64,000 bases of DNA from Pseudomonas sp. 31-12 (GTDB taxonomy: Bacteria > Pseudomonadota > Gammaproteobacteria > Pseudomonadales > Pseudomonadaceae). The position numbers and the translations under genes are program-made. Shown piece by piece: positions 55,804-64,000 of this stretch. The stretch covers positions 1,116,001-1,180,000 of the forward strand of contig NZ_CP029482.1 in the NCBI RefSeq assembly GCF_003151075.1, written 5' to 3'. The notes under the pieces are model-generated. The model was not told the origin of the DNA, searched no databases, and saw only the letters and a program-made list of their open reading frames with translations. Each line of letters begins with the position of its first letter. Position 1 is the first letter of the stretch.

Positions 55804-57066
55804 ATGCTCGCCCCCGTTCAAATCACTTCCGCCACTCGCCAGAATCTCTGGCGGCTGACATTCATCCGCACCTTGGTACTCGCCGCTCAGGCCGGTTCCG
55901 TAGGCCTGGCCTACTGGTTCGACTTGTTGCCGTTGCCGTGGGTGCAACTGGCGATGACCCTCGGCTGCTCGACGCTGTTGTGCGCGTTCACCGCTGTTCG
56001 CCTGCGCACTTCGTGGCCGGTGACCGAGCTGGAATATGCCCTGCAACTGGCCTGCGATCTATTTATCCACAGCGCCTTGCTGTATTTCTCCGGCGGCTCG
56101 ACCAACCCCTTCGTCTCCTATTACCTGGTGCCGCTGACCATCGCTGCCGTGACGTTGCCGTGGCGCTATTCGGTGATTCTGTCCGGGATCGCGCTGGCGC
56201 TATATACGTTGTTGCTGGCGCAGTTCTATCCGCTGGAAACCTTCCCCATCGCCCGGGAAAACCTGCAGATCTACGGCATGTGGCTGAGTTTTGCCCTCGC
56301 CGCCGCCGTCATCACCTTTTTCGCCGCGCGCATGGCCGAAGAGTTGCGTCGTCAGGAAGAGCTGCGCGCCATCCGCCGTGAAGAAGGCCTGCGCGACCAG
56401 CAATTGCTGGCCGTTGCGACCCAGGCCGCTGGCGCCGCTCATGAGCTGGGCACGCCGTTGGCGACCATGAGCGTGCTGCTTAAGGAAATGCGTCAGGACC
56501 ATCCCGACCCGCTGTTGCAGGACGATTTGAGCGTGTTGCAGGATCAGGTCAAACTCTGCAAAGAGACCTTGCAGCAACTGGTACGCGCCGCTGAGGCCAA
56601 TCGTCGTTTGGCAGTGGAGATGCAGGACGTCACCGACTGGCTAGACGAAGCATTGAACCGCTGGCACTTGATGCGCCCGGAAGCCAGTTACCGCTTCCAG
56701 CGCCTGGGCCAGGGCACCGTGCCGCGCATGGCGCCGCCGCCAGATCTGACGCAGGCGCTGCTGAATTTGCTGAACAACGCCGCCGATGCCTGTCCCGAAG
56801 GGTTGCAGGTGACGCTGGACTGGAATGCCGAAGACCTGACCATCAGCATTCGCGACCACGGCGCCGGTGTGCCGCTGGCCATTGCCGAACAGATCGGCAA
56901 ACCGTTTTTTACCACCAAGGGCAAAGGTTTCGGCCTGGGCCTGTTTTTGAGCAAGGCCAGCGTGACACGCGCCGGCGGCTCAGTGAAACTCTACAGTCAT
57001 GAGGAAGGCGGCACGCTCACCGAGCTGCGCCTGCCCCGTGTCGCCCGAGGAGACGAACATGAGTGA
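55804..57066 (+). CDS. roxS: RoxS, RegB/PrrB-type redox sensor histidine kinase
   Basis: 420 residues from the ATG at 55804, preceded by AGGAG. Six hydrophobic segments occupy residues about 15-185, with the quinone-linked loop GGSTNPFVSYYLVPL typical of RegB. Then come the H-box AAGAAHELGTPLATMSVLLK and the ATPase motifs LLNLLNNAADA (N), DHGAGVP (G1) and TTKGKGFGLGLFLSKA (G2). It signals respiratory/redox state, regulating terminal oxidases in Pseudomonas. The stop overlaps roxR by 8 bases. Confidence 0.92.
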   Translation: MLAPVQITSATRQNLWRLTFIRTLVLAAQAGSVGLAYWFDLLPLPWVQLAMTLGCSTLLCAFTAVRLRTSWPVTELEYALQLACDLFIHSALLYFSGGSTNPFVSYYLVPLTIAAVTLPWRYSVILSGIALALYTLLLAQFYPLETFPIARENLQIYGMWLSFALAAAVITFFAARMAEELRRQEELRAIRREEGLRDQQLLAVATQAAGAAHELGTPLATMSVLLKEMRQDHPDPLLQDDLSVLQDQVKLCKETLQQLVRAAEANRRLAVEMQDVTDWLDEALNRWHLMRPEASYRFQRLGQGTVPRMAPPPDLTQALLNLLNNAADACPEGLQVTLDWNAEDLTISIRDHGAGVPLAIAEQIGKPFFTTKGKGFGLGLFLSKASVTRAGGSVKLYSHEEGGTLTELRLPRVARGDEHE

Positions 57067-57619
57067 CGAGATCCAAGTTGAAGGCGAAGAACTGCCGCAT
57101 TTGCTGCTGGTAGACGACGATGCAACCTTTACCCGTGTGATGGCCCGCGCCATGGCCCGCCGTGGTTTTCGCGTCAGCACCGCCGGCTCTGCCGAAGAAG
57201 GGCTGGTCATCGCTCAGGCTGATATCCCGGACTACGCCGCACTGGACCTGAAAATGGACGGCGACTCGGGCCTGGTGTTGCTGCCCAAACTGCTCGAACT
57301 CGACCCGGAAATGCGCGTGGTGATCCTCACCGGTTATTCGAGCATCGCCACCGCCGTCGAGGCGATCAAGCGTGGCGCCTGCAACTACCTGTGCAAACCG
57401 GCAGACGCCGACGACGTGCTGGCCGCGCTGCTCTCCGAGCATGCCGATCTCGACACGCTGGTGCCGGAAAACCCGATGTCGGTGGACCGCTTGCAGTGGG
57501 AACACATCCAGCGCGTGCTGACCGAACACGAAGGCAACATCTCCGCCACTGCTCGCGCCCTGGGCATGCACCGCCGCACGTTGCAGCGCAAACTGCAGAA
57601 GCGCCCGGTGCGCCGCTGA
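57059..57619 (+). CDS. roxR: RoxR, RegA/ActR/PrrA-type response regulator
   Basis: 186 residues from the ATG at 57059, inside the roxS end. The receiver domain shows LLLVDDDATF acidic pocket, phospho-Asp in ALDLKMDGDSGLVLLPKL, and Lys in NYLCKPADADDV. A Pro-containing linker leads to a Fis-type helix-turn-helix, ISATARALGMHRRTLQRKL. Such proteins act as global redox regulators. A terminator follows 36 bases after the stop. Confidence 0.93.
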   Translation: MSDEIQVEGEELPHLLLVDDDATFTRVMARAMARRGFRVSTAGSAEEGLVIAQADIPDYAALDLKMDGDSGLVLLPKLLELDPEMRVVILTGYSSIATAVEAIKRGACNYLCKPADADDVLAALLSEHADLDTLVPENPMSVDRLQWEHIQRVLTEHEGNISATARALGMHRRTLQRKLQKRPVRR

Positions 57620-57655
57620 ACGGTTGCTGAACGATTATCGCCAGCCCTCGCGATA

Positions 57656-57695
57656 ACACGAACCGATCATCTATGATCGGTTCGTGTGTGTTCTT
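57656..57695 (+). terminator. roxSR intrinsic terminator
   Basis: ACACGAACCGATCA and TGATCGGTTCGTGT form a perfect 14-base stem with loop TCTA, followed by GTGTTCTTTTCTTT. Confidence 0.85.
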
Positions 57696-57715
57696 TTCTT
57701 TATTGAGCCTTTTCC

Positions 57716-59443
57716 ATGAATCAGAACGCTGAGTATTCCGCGGTCAACGATGCTGTGCGCGGGCAGTTTTTTCGAAAAGTCTGGGCGATGATCACGCCGT
57801 ACTGGCGCAGCGAGGAGAAGGTCAAGGCCTGGACGCTGCTGATCGCGGTGATTGCGTTATCGTTGATCAGCGTGGGGATCTCGGTGTGGTTCAACACCTG
57901 GTACAAGGATTTTTACAACGCGCTGCAGCAAAAAGACGAAGCGGCGTTCTGGCGGCTGATTCTGTATTTCTGCGGGATTGCGGCGGTGGCGATTGTCGGT
58001 GCCGTGTACCGGCTCTATCTGACCCAGATGCTGACCATTCGCTGGCGTGCCTGGCTCACGGAAAAGCATTTCGCCCGCTGGCTCGGCAACAAGAATTACT
58101 ACCAGCTGGAGCAGGGCGGTTATACCGATAACCCGGACCAGCGGATCTCCGAAGACCTCAACAACTTCACCTCCAATACCCTGGAATTGGGCATCGGTTT
58201 GCTTCGCAATATTGTTAGCCTGGTGTCGTTCTCGATCATTCTGTGGGGCGTGTCGGGCAGTATCGAAGTGTTTGGTTTTACCATACCCGGCTACATGTTC
58301 TGGTGTGTGCTGGTGTATGCCGTGATCGGCAGCTGGCTGACGCATTTGATCGGTCGCCGCTTGATCGGCCTCAACAACAAACAACAACGCTTCGAAGCCG
58401 ACCTGCGTTTCTCCATGGTGCGGATTCGCGAAAATGCCGAGAGCATTGCGCTGTACAACGGCGAGCCCAATGAAAACCGTCGCTTGAGCAACCGCTTCGG
58501 GATGGTCTGGCACAATTTCTGGGACATCATGAAGGTGTCCAAGCGTCTGACGTTCTTTACCGCAGGTTACCAACAGGCAGCTATTATCTTTCCGTTCATC
58601 GTCGCTTCGCCGCGTTACTTGTCCGGCAAGATCGAACTCGGCGAGCTGATGCAAATCAGTTCGGCGTTCGGCAATGTGCAGGAGAGTTTCAGCTGGTTTA
58701 TCAGTGCGTACCAGAACCTCGCGTCGTGGCGCGCCACTTGTGATCGTCTGCTGAGTTTCCGCCAAGCCATGACCGACAACGAAGAGCGTGCGCCGGCGAT
58801 CGATGTGCAGAATTCGGGCTCGGCACTGAAGGTGCACAACCTGGGCCTCGATCTGGCTGACGGTCGTCATTTGCTGACCAACGCCGACATGACCTTGGAG
58901 GAGGGCGAGCGCGTAATGATCAGCGGCCGTTCCGGCAGTGGCAAGTCCACGTTGTTTCGGGCGATGGGGCATCTGTGGCCGACGGGCCACGGCAGCATTC
59001 GTCTGCCGACGGCGCGCTATCTGTTCCTGCCGCAGAAACCGTATCTGCCGATTGGCACGTTGCGCGAGGCCTTGAGTTATCCACAGGCCGGTGAGACCTA
59101 TCCGCACGAGCGTTATGTTCACGTGCTGGAGACCTGCCGCTTGCCGCACCTTGTTGCGCGTCTGGACGAAGCCAATCACTGGCAGCGCATGCTGTCGCCG
59201 GGTGAACAGCAACGGCTGGCTTTCGCCCGCGCGCTGCTTTATGCACCGCAGTGGCTGTACATGGATGAAGCGACGTCGGCGATGGATGAAGAGGATGAAG
59301 CGTCGCTGTATCAGGCGTTGATCGATGAGATTCCGGGGCTGAGCATTGTCAGCGTCGGGCATCGCAGCAGCTTGAAGCGTTTCCACCCACGGCATGTGCG
59401 CATTGAAAATGGCCATCTGGTGGACCAGACCGTGATCGCATAA
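57716..59443 (+). CDS. SbmA/YddA-type ABC transporter (membrane + ATPase)
   Basis: 575 residues. Membrane helices lie at about 35-60, 80-105, 160-185 and 190-215, then a peroxisomal/ABCD-like SbmA_BacA domain including NKNYYQLEQGGYTDNPDQRISEDL. The NBD has Walker A GRSGSGKSTLFRAM, signature LSPGEQQRLAFARAL and Walker B WLYMDEATSAMDEEDE. Relatives (YddA, Rv1819c, BacA-like) move peptides, cobalamin or long-chain compounds. The substrate is unknown. The ATG follows the roxR terminator, and no ribosome site stronger than GAGCC is seen. Confidence 0.85.
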   Translation: MNQNAEYSAVNDAVRGQFFRKVWAMITPYWRSEEKVKAWTLLIAVIALSLISVGISVWFNTWYKDFYNALQQKDEAAFWRLILYFCGIAAVAIVGAVYRLYLTQMLTIRWRAWLTEKHFARWLGNKNYYQLEQGGYTDNPDQRISEDLNNFTSNTLELGIGLLRNIVSLVSFSIILWGVSGSIEVFGFTIPGYMFWCVLVYAVIGSWLTHLIGRRLIGLNNKQQRFEADLRFSMVRIRENAESIALYNGEPNENRRLSNRFGMVWHNFWDIMKVSKRLTFFTAGYQQAAIIFPFIVASPRYLSGKIELGELMQISSAFGNVQESFSWFISAYQNLASWRATCDRLLSFRQAMTDNEERAPAIDVQNSGSALKVHNLGLDLADGRHLLTNADMTLEEGERVMISGRSGSGKSTLFRAMGHLWPTGHGSIRLPTARYLFLPQKPYLPIGTLREALSYPQAGETYPHERYVHVLETCRLPHLVARLDEANHWQRMLSPGEQQRLAFARALLYAPQWLYMDEATSAMDEEDEASLYQALIDEIPGLSIVSVGHRSSLKRFHPRHVRIENGHLVDQTVIA

Positions 59444-59472
59444 ACACCTCCGCCCCATCTGTGGGGCGGATT

Positions 59473-59615
59473 CTGTGGTGAGGGGATTTATCCCCGTTGG
59501 ATGGCGCAGCCATCCCAAGCCAGCAGCCTTGGTACATCCGGTACATCAGGTACATCGAGTGCAGAGGTTTTGCGACGGCTGCGCCGCCGAACGGGGATAA
59601 ATCCCCTCGCCACAG
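59473..59615. repeat. REP-type inverted repeat with internal triplication
   Basis: Arms CTGTGGTGAGGGGATTTATC (from 59473) and GATAAATCCCCTCGCCACAG (to 59615) enclose a spacer that contains three tandem 9-base units GGTACATC(C/A/G) at 59531-59557. Same variant as at 55561-55691. Confidence 0.75.
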
Positions 59616-59701
59616 GTCGCGCCTGCCGGGGCGGGGTGATCGTACAACCGCGTTGAGCTATGATGCGGTTTCAGCCGCAATTTTCGAGACAGACGTTCAC
59701 C

Positions 59702-60451
59702 ATGGAAAACCCGATCGACGCACCACGCCTCCCTCGCAAGCGCCGCAGCCTCGCACAGGAATTGGTGACGGTGCTGTCCGAGCAGATCCGCGACGGTCAC
59801 CTCAAGCGCGGCGACAAATTGCCCACCGAGTCGGCGATCATGGATGCCCATGGCGTCAGCCGCACCGTGGTGCGCGAGGCGATTTCCCGTTTGCAGGCGG
59901 CTGGCCAAGTGGAAACCCGCCACGGCATCGGCACCTTCGTGCTCGACACTCCAAGTCCAAGCGGCTTTCGCATCGACCCGGCGACCGTGGTCACTCTGCG
60001 GGATGTATTGGCAATTCTGGAATTGCGCATCAGCCTCGAAGTGGAATCCGCCGGCCTCGCCGCCCAACGCCGCAGCCCGGAACAGCTGGCCTTGATGCGC
60101 GCAGCACTGGACGCCTTGAATGAAAGTGCCGCCCACGCCAGCGATGCCGTAGCGTCGGATTTCCAGTTTCACCTGCAAATCGCCCTGTCGACAGGCAACC
60201 GCTACTTCACCGACATCATGACCCACCTGGGCACCAGCATCATTCCGCGCACACGGCTGAACTCCGCACGCCTGGCCCATGACGACCAGCAGCACTACAT
60301 GAGTCGTCTGAGCCGTGAGCACGAAGAGATTTACGACGCGATCGCGCGCCAGGATTCGGATGCCGCGCGGGCGGCGATGCGTTTGCATCTGACCAATAGC
60401 CGCGAGCGGCTGCGCCATGCGCATGAAGAGGCTGAGGCGCAGCGGGGGTAG
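59702..60451 (+). CDS. FadR-subfamily GntR transcriptional regulator
   Basis: 249 residues from the ATG at 59702; 14 upstream in-frame codons are not needed. A winged helix (LAQELVTVLSEQIRDGHLKR, LPTESAIMDAHGVSRTVVRE, VETRHGIGTFVL) at residues 15-80 is followed by an all-helical FCD ligand domain with metal-binding Asp and His (VASDFQFHLQIALSTGN). Located near kdgD, it is probably the sensor for glucarate/galactarate or an intermediate. An inverted repeat in the kdgD promoter is its likely operator. Confidence 0.87.
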   Translation: MENPIDAPRLPRKRRSLAQELVTVLSEQIRDGHLKRGDKLPTESAIMDAHGVSRTVVREAISRLQAAGQVETRHGIGTFVLDTPSPSGFRIDPATVVTLRDVLAILELRISLEVESAGLAAQRRSPEQLALMRAALDALNESAAHASDAVASDFQFHLQIALSTGNRYFTDIMTHLGTSIIPRTRLNSARLAHDDQQHYMSRLSREHEEIYDAIARQDSDAARAAMRLHLTNSRERLRHAHEEAEAQRG

Positions 60452-60489
60452 GTTTCCAGGCTGGGGGATTGGTTGACTGACAGATAGCC

Positions 60490-60583
60490 ATCGCTAGCAG
60501 GCTAGCTCCCACAGGGGATCTCCAGTGAACCCACTATGGGTGTTCACCCTTGATTAAATGTGGGAGCTAGCCTGCTAGCGATT
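60490..60583. repeat. REP-type inverted repeat pair
   Basis: ATCGCTAGCAGGCTAGCTCC and GGAGCTAGCCTGCTAGCGAT are perfect 20-base arms around about 50 bases. The CTAGC substitution gives each arm its own internal palindrome. It lies between converging genes. Confidence 0.8.
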
Positions 60584-60609
60584 GGGCCGGCAGCTTTAAT
60601 ACTAAATTA

Positions 60610-60801
60610 TCAGCCAGAGCGCAGAATCGAACGATCCACCCGCACGGCCAATTCAGCCACCCCGGGCTTGGCATCAAACGTCACATCCCCACGCTCATCT
60701 ACCATCGCCCGAGCAATCGGCACACCTTTAGACAACAACTCCAACGGCGCCCCCTCCAGCGATTGTCCCGAAGCCAATTCCAGTTTCAATTTAATCGTCA
60801 T
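60610..60801 (-). CDS. 63-residue beta-rich protein, second gene of putative SOS operon
   Basis: 63 residues (MTIKLKLELASGQSLEGAPL...). AGGAG lies 7 bases before this ATG; the ATG one codon earlier is also possible. Alternating hydrophobic residues suggest a small beta-sandwich, with LLSKGVPIARAMVDERGDVT resembling carboxypeptidase-regulatory-like repeats. No family is named. It starts 14 bases after the stop of the phospholipase-like gene and so shares its transcript and predicted LexA control. Confidence 0.7.
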   Translation of the reverse strand: MTIKLKLELASGQSLEGAPLELLSKGVPIARAMVDERGDVTFDAKPGVAELAVRVDRSILRSG

Positions 60802-60815
60802 CATTGATCTCCTTA

Positions 60816-62117
60816 TCAGGCTACGTTGCCAGTGGGTTTGTAGTCCTTGAGCAGCAGGTAAGTGCTCCATCCCCACCAGTCATCGACGGTGGCGGTGTCG
60901 TTCAGGTTGTTGACGTCCTTGCGCCGCAGCACTTTGTTGCCTTCAACCCGGAACAGCGGTGAAAAGCTGTTGGCCAGGTTCAACACGGCTTGCAGATCCG
61001 GCGTCTTTTGCAAGGCGCCGAAGTTGCCGGGCGCCGAGGCGGTGCCGCTGAGATACGCCGCAAACACTTCGTCCGCCGACACTTGTACCGCCTGATTCAC
61101 CTGGACGCGATTGGCGCTGTCGATGGCGTCGAAGTAACGTTTGTCGCCATACGCGCGCCATTGATCGCCATTGCCATTGCGCACATTGAGGCCGAACTTG
61201 CTGTCTTCGTCGTGCATGAAGCGGGTAATCAGCGAGCCCAGATCACTTGGTGTCACCACAGACGCGAGTTGTTTTCGTGGCACGCGCAAATGGCCGGCGG
61301 AAAACAGGTCGGTCAGGTAGTGATCGGCAAACGCATTCATCGCGTAGGCCAGTTCGAGCTGCTTTTCATCACCGCTGGCATGAGCCTTCACTGCTTGTTG
61401 CAGCGCTGCGGCATGCCCGGCGATGTACGCCAGCAGCGCCCACTCGGCAAAGTGATCGGCATTGTTGGCGGCCAGTTTCAGATAGCGCCCCAATGGAAAC
61501 AGCGCCGAGACGAAACTGCCGCCGCCGGTGATTCTGTTCCACTCTTCGGACAACGTATCTCCGAGGGCGTCATACGCCTCATGAGGCTGTTTTCCGTCCT
61601 TGATCGCCTGTTTAACCGCGGCAATTTCCTTCTGCATGACGCCGAGGATCAGCTTGGCTTCGGCATTGGATGCCGGCAGCACCGCCAGCGAATTGAACGC
61701 GTTGGTAAAGCGCTGGACGCGGTCGGCAGGCGTGGCGCCTTCGCTGACCGGTTGATCGGGGATGCCATAGAAATCGCCGCCCAGGGCAACGATCTGACCG
61801 TAAGTCAGCGCCAATCCATTCGGTAAATGCAGTTCTACCTGCGAGGCCGGAACAGCGGGCGCGTCCTTGATGAAACGCAGCAGGGTGCTGTCGCCAATGG
61901 CAGTGTGTTCGCCGCCCTCGAACTTCAGCTGAGGCTTGCCTTTCAAGGCTTTGCCGGTCGGGGTGTTAGGTGTTTTAGGTGCGTCGTTATGTTCGCCTAG
62001 CTGCAGAATCAGCGAACTGTTGGCGGTGACGGCGATGCCGTCTTCGGTAAAAAGATCATCCAGATTCGCGATGATCTGTTCGGGTTTTTCCTGCGGTTGA
62101 GTGTGTAGACCTGACAT
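60816..62117 (-). CDS. Zinc-dependent phospholipase C-like protein, putatively SOS-controlled
   Basis: 433 residues from the ATG at 62117 with AAGGAG 7 bases upstream. The central part resembles the zinc-dependent phospholipase C/S1-P1-type helical fold: ALTYGQIVALGGDFYG, NNADHFAEWALLAYIAGHAA and AFADHYLTDLFSAGHLRVPR (about residues 260-280), giving Asp and His suited to binding zinc. There is no signal peptide, unlike secreted PLCs. The N-terminal 90 residues are polar and Pro-rich. The promoter carries a perfect LexA-type box, so induction by DNA damage is predicted. The catalytic assignment is tentative. Confidence 0.65.
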   Translation of the reverse strand: MSGLHTQPQEKPEQIIANLDDLFTEDGIAVTANSSLILQLGEHNDAPKTPNTPTGKALKGKPQLKFEGGEHTAIGDSTLLRFIKDAPAVPASQVELHLPNGLALTYGQIVALGGDFYGIPDQPVSEGATPADRVQRFTNAFNSLAVLPASNAEAKLILGVMQKEIAAVKQAIKDGKQPHEAYDALGDTLSEEWNRITGGGSFVSALFPLGRYLKLAANNADHFAEWALLAYIAGHAAALQQAVKAHASGDEKQLELAYAMNAFADHYLTDLFSAGHLRVPRKQLASVVTPSDLGSLITRFMHDEDSKFGLNVRNGNGDQWRAYGDKRYFDAIDSANRVQVNQAVQVSADEVFAAYLSGTASAPGNFGALQKTPDLQAVLNLANSFSPLFRVEGNKVLRRKDVNNLNDTATVDDWWGWSTYLLLKDYKPTGNVA

Positions 62118-62156
62118 TTCTGGCTCCTTGATATGTCGTCGGTATGAATCCGAATT

Positions 62157-62210
62157 AACTGTATGTATATACAGTTGTTCAGAGCATAGAAGAGAAATTT
62201 CCCACGTCAA
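62157..62210 (-). promoter_or_regulatory. SOS-type promoter with LexA box
   Basis: AACTGTATGTATATACAGTT (62157-62176) is a perfect inverted repeat containing CTGT-N8-ACAG, the LexA box of gamma-proteobacteria. On the minus strand TTGACG (62210-62205) and TATGCT (62188-62183) are spaced by 16 bases, so the LexA box covers the expected start point. It drives the phospholipase-like operon, whose first start codon is 40 bases further on. Confidence 0.75.
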
Positions 62211-62257
62211 GAAAATCCCTTTCCGACACAAATTCCAGGCCTAGCGATGAAATGCAG

Positions 62258-62296
62258 TTGACGGTTATTATTTAAGTTGTACGATGACCTACAACT
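62258..62296 (+). promoter_or_regulatory. kdgD promoter with candidate GntR-family operator
   Basis: TTGACG (62258-62263) and TACGAT (62280-62285), 16 bases apart, form a plausible promoter. AGTTGTA (62275-62281) and TACAACT (62290-62296) make a perfect inverted repeat overlapping the -10. The TTGT...ACAA character suits FadR-subfamily regulators, and the one at 59702 is the obvious candidate. Confidence 0.55.
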
Positions 62297-62353
62297 CGGC
62301 CACAGGCTGAATGCTTTTCTCACACAAACGTCGCTACCCAGGGTGTTCGAATA

Positions 62354-63265
62354 ATGAATCCACAAGAACTGAAGTCCATCCTCTCTTCCGGCCTGCTGTC
62401 TTTCCCGGTCACCGATTTCAATGCCCAGGGCGATTTCCATCGCGCTGGTTACATCAAGCGTCTCGAATGGTTGGCCCCATACGGCGCCACGGCGTTGTTC
62501 GCCGCGGGCGGCACCGGTGAGTTCTTCTCTCTGGCGGCCAGCGAATATTCGGAAATCATCAAGACCGCCGTCGACACCTGCGAAACCAGCGTGCCGATTC
62601 TGGCCGGCGTGGGCGGTTCGACCCGTCAAGCCATCGAATACGCACAGGAAGCCGAGCGTCTGGGCGCCAAAGGTTTGCTGTTGCTGCCGCACTACCTGAC
62701 CGAAGCCAGCCAGGACGGCGTTGCCGCCCACGTTGAAGCCGTGTGCAAATCGGTGAAAATTGGCGTGGTGGTTTACAACCGCAACGTCTGCCGCCTGACC
62801 GCTCCGTTGCTGGAACGTCTGGCTGAGCGCTGCCCGAACCTGATTGGCTACAAGGATGGCCTGGGCGATATCGAGTTGATGGTGTCGATCCGTCGCCGCC
62901 TCGGTGATCGTTTCAGCTACTTGGGTGGTTTGCCGACCGCCGAAGTTTACGCCGCTGCTTATAAGGCGCTGGGCGTGCCGGTCTACTCGTCGGCGGTGTT
63001 CAACTTCATCCCGAAAACCGCGATGGATTTCTACCACGCCATTGCCCGCGAAGATCACGCCACCGTCGGCAAGATCATCGACGACTTCTTCCTGCCGTAC
63101 CTGGACATCCGTAACCGCAAAGCCGGTTACGCGGTAAGCATCGTCAAGGCCGGGGCAAAAATTGCCGGCTATGACGCAGGTCCTGTGCGTGCACCGCTGA
63201 CCGATCTGACCGGCGAAGAGTACGAGATGCTCGCCGCGCTGATCGACAAGCAAGGTGCGCAGTAA
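62354..63265 (+). CDS. kdgD: 5-Dehydro-4-deoxyglucarate dehydratase
   Basis: 303 residues of the DapA/N-acetylneuraminate lyase TIM-barrel family. It decarboxylates and dehydrates 5-keto-4-deoxyglucarate to 2,5-dioxopentanoate in glucarate/galactarate breakdown. Motifs are [56 protein letters not shown] and the Schiff-base Lys in [11 protein letters not shown]. It is followed by the dehydrogenase that takes the product to 2-oxoglutarate. Confidence 0.94.
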   Translation: MNPQELKSILSSGLLSFPVTDFNAQGDFHRAGYIKRLEWLAPYGATALFAAGGTGEFFSLAASEYSEIIKTAVDTCETSVPILAGVGGSTRQAIEYAQEAERLGAKGLLLLPHYLTEASQDGVAAHVEAVCKSVKIGVVVYNRNVCRLTAPLLERLAERCPNLIGYKDGLGDIELMVSIRRRLGDRFSYLGGLPTAEVYAAAYKALGVPVYSSAVFNFIPKTAMDFYHAIAREDHATVGKIIDDFFLPYLDIRNRKAGYAVSIVKAGAKIAGYDAGPVRAPLTDLTGEEYEMLAALIDKQGAQ

Positions 63266-63282
63266 CACCCGACATAACCAAG

Positions 63283-63307
63283 GCCGCTGAGCAATCAGCG
63301 GCTTTTT
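63283..63307 (+). terminator. Terminator between kdgD and the dehydrogenase gene
   Basis: GCCGCTGA and TCAGCGGC form a perfect 8-base stem with loop GCAA, followed by TTTTT. It lies only about 20 bases before the dehydrogenase start, so it probably lowers rather than abolishes downstream expression. Confidence 0.8.
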
Positions 63308-63325
63308 GCGTGAGGAGATCTTCCA

Positions 63326-64000
63326 GTGGCAGATACAAAGCGTTTCGATAACTACATCAACGGTGAATGGGTCGCGGGCAGTGATTACTGCGCCAACATC
63401 AACCCGTCAGAACTGACCGATACCATCGGCGACTACGCCAAGGCTGACCTCGCTCAAGTCCAGGCCGCCATCGACGCCGCGCGCGCCGCGTTCCCGGCCT
63501 GGTCCACTTCGGGCATTCAGGCTCGTCACGATTCGCTGGATAAAGTCGGCAGCGAAATCCTCGCCCGCCGCGAAGAACTCGGCAACTTGCTGGCCCGGGA
63601 AGAGGGCAAGACCCTGCCCGAAGCCATCGGCGAAGTGACCCGCGCCGGCAACATCTTCAAGTTCTTCGCCGGTGAATGCCTGCGCCTCTCCGGCGACTAC
63701 TTGCCGTCGGTGCGCCCGGGTGTGAACGTCGAAGTCACCCGCGAAGCATTGGGCGTCGTTGGCCTGATCACGCCGTGGAACTTCCCGATCGCGATCCCTT
63801 CGTGGAAAATCGCCCCGGCCCTGGCCTATGGCAACTGCGTCGTGCTGAAGCCGGCCGATCTGGTGCCGGGTTGCGCCTGGGCGCTGGCCGAAATCATCTC
63901 CCGCGCAGGCTTCCCGGCCGGCGTGTTCAACCTGGTGATGGGCAGCGGTCGTTTGGTGGGCGATGCGTTGGTGCAGAGTCCGAAAGTCGACGGCATCAGC
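63326..64000 (+). CDS. 2,5-Dioxovalerate (2-ketoglutarate semialdehyde) dehydrogenase, 5' part
   Basis: The window ends inside this gene; 225 codons are present. The start is a GTG with GAGGAG about 8 bases upstream. The NAD(P)-dependent aldehyde dehydrogenase fold shows [33 protein letters not shown], the catalytic Asn region [20 protein letters not shown] and coenzyme loop [11 protein letters not shown]. The catalytic Cys and Glu lie beyond the window. Following kdgD, it should oxidise 2,5-dioxopentanoate to 2-oxoglutarate. Confidence 0.9.
   Translation, partial: MADTKRFDNYINGEWVAGSDYCANINPSELTDTIGDYAKADLAQVQAAIDAARAAFPAWSTSGIQARHDSLDKVGSEILARREELGNLLAREEGKTLPEAIGEVTRAGNIFKFFAGECLRLSGDYLPSVRPGVNVEVTREALGVVGLITPWNFPIAIPSWKIAPALAYGNCVVLKPADLVPGCAWALAEIISRAGFPAGVFNLVMGSGRLVGDALVQSPKVDGIS

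Noticed and set aside
945..60583. Clustered palindromes as possible CRISPR arrays or integron sites
   Set aside because: The repeats are paired, inverted and dispersed between genes. They fit REP elements and lack regular spacing or spacers.

Overview
The window comes from a Pseudomonas genome, most likely of the P. fluorescens group. The coding regions are GC-rich. REP-type palindromes of the 'GTGGGAGCGAGC...' and 'GTGGCGAGGGG...' kinds sit between many genes, and several gene sets keep arrangements known from Pseudomonas: ampD-ampE-chemoreceptor, piuB/piuA/piuC/Sel1, opdP-dppABCDF and roxSR. No rRNA, tRNA, CRISPR array, integrase or complete insertion sequence was seen.

Layout. Positions 1-3.3 kb: end of ampD, ampE and a chemoreceptor. 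3.3-10.9 kb: tatD, the fructose repressor fruR, and divergently the fructose PTS operon fruBKA, with a consensus FruR/Cra operator. 11-13.4 kb: a Tat-exported PhoD-type phosphatase and a DUF559 nuclease-like gene lying between two copies of a small MITE-like repeat. 13.4-20.2 kb: the siderophore uptake set piuB, piuA, piuC and a Sel1 gene. 20.2-23.7 kb: an AT-richer two-gene islet encoding what looks like the XaxA and XaxB (YaxA/YaxB) pore-forming toxin subunits fused into one chain, plus an unknown partner. 23.7-30.8 kb: speC (ornithine decarboxylase) with a possible attenuated leader, a four-gene quaternary-amine/osmoprotectant ABC importer, and prfC. 31-42.3 kb: a di/tripeptide uptake locus with dppBCDF, an OprD-family porin and three periplasmic peptide-binding proteins, broken up by terminators and hairpins.

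42.3-54.7 kb is accessory. It holds a frameshifted glycine-rich protein with a small membrane protein, a DUF6124 gene behind a strongly foldable leader, and a six-gene minus-strand cluster: ATP-grasp ligase, cupin plus haem-oxygenase-like diiron oxidase fusion, tandem ABC exporter, FemAB/GNAT-like transferase, Fe(II)/2-oxoglutarate dioxygenase and class IV aminotransferase. This set looks like a complete pathway for making and exporting a small modified amino acid or peptide. I do not recognise it as a described pathway, and it is the best candidate here for an undescribed system.

54.7-64 kb: a SIMPL-domain protein, the RoxS/RoxR redox two-component system, an SbmA/YddA-type ABC protein, a FadR-type GntR regulator, and glucarate/galactarate catabolism genes (kdgD and the start of a semialdehyde dehydrogenase). 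Between the regulator and kdgD lies a divergent two-gene operon for a phospholipase-C-like protein and a 63-residue protein. Its promoter carries a perfect CTGT-N8-ACAG LexA box, which suggests SOS (DNA-damage) control.

Limits: all names come from reading motifs and from remembered family features. No database search, folding program or alignment was run.
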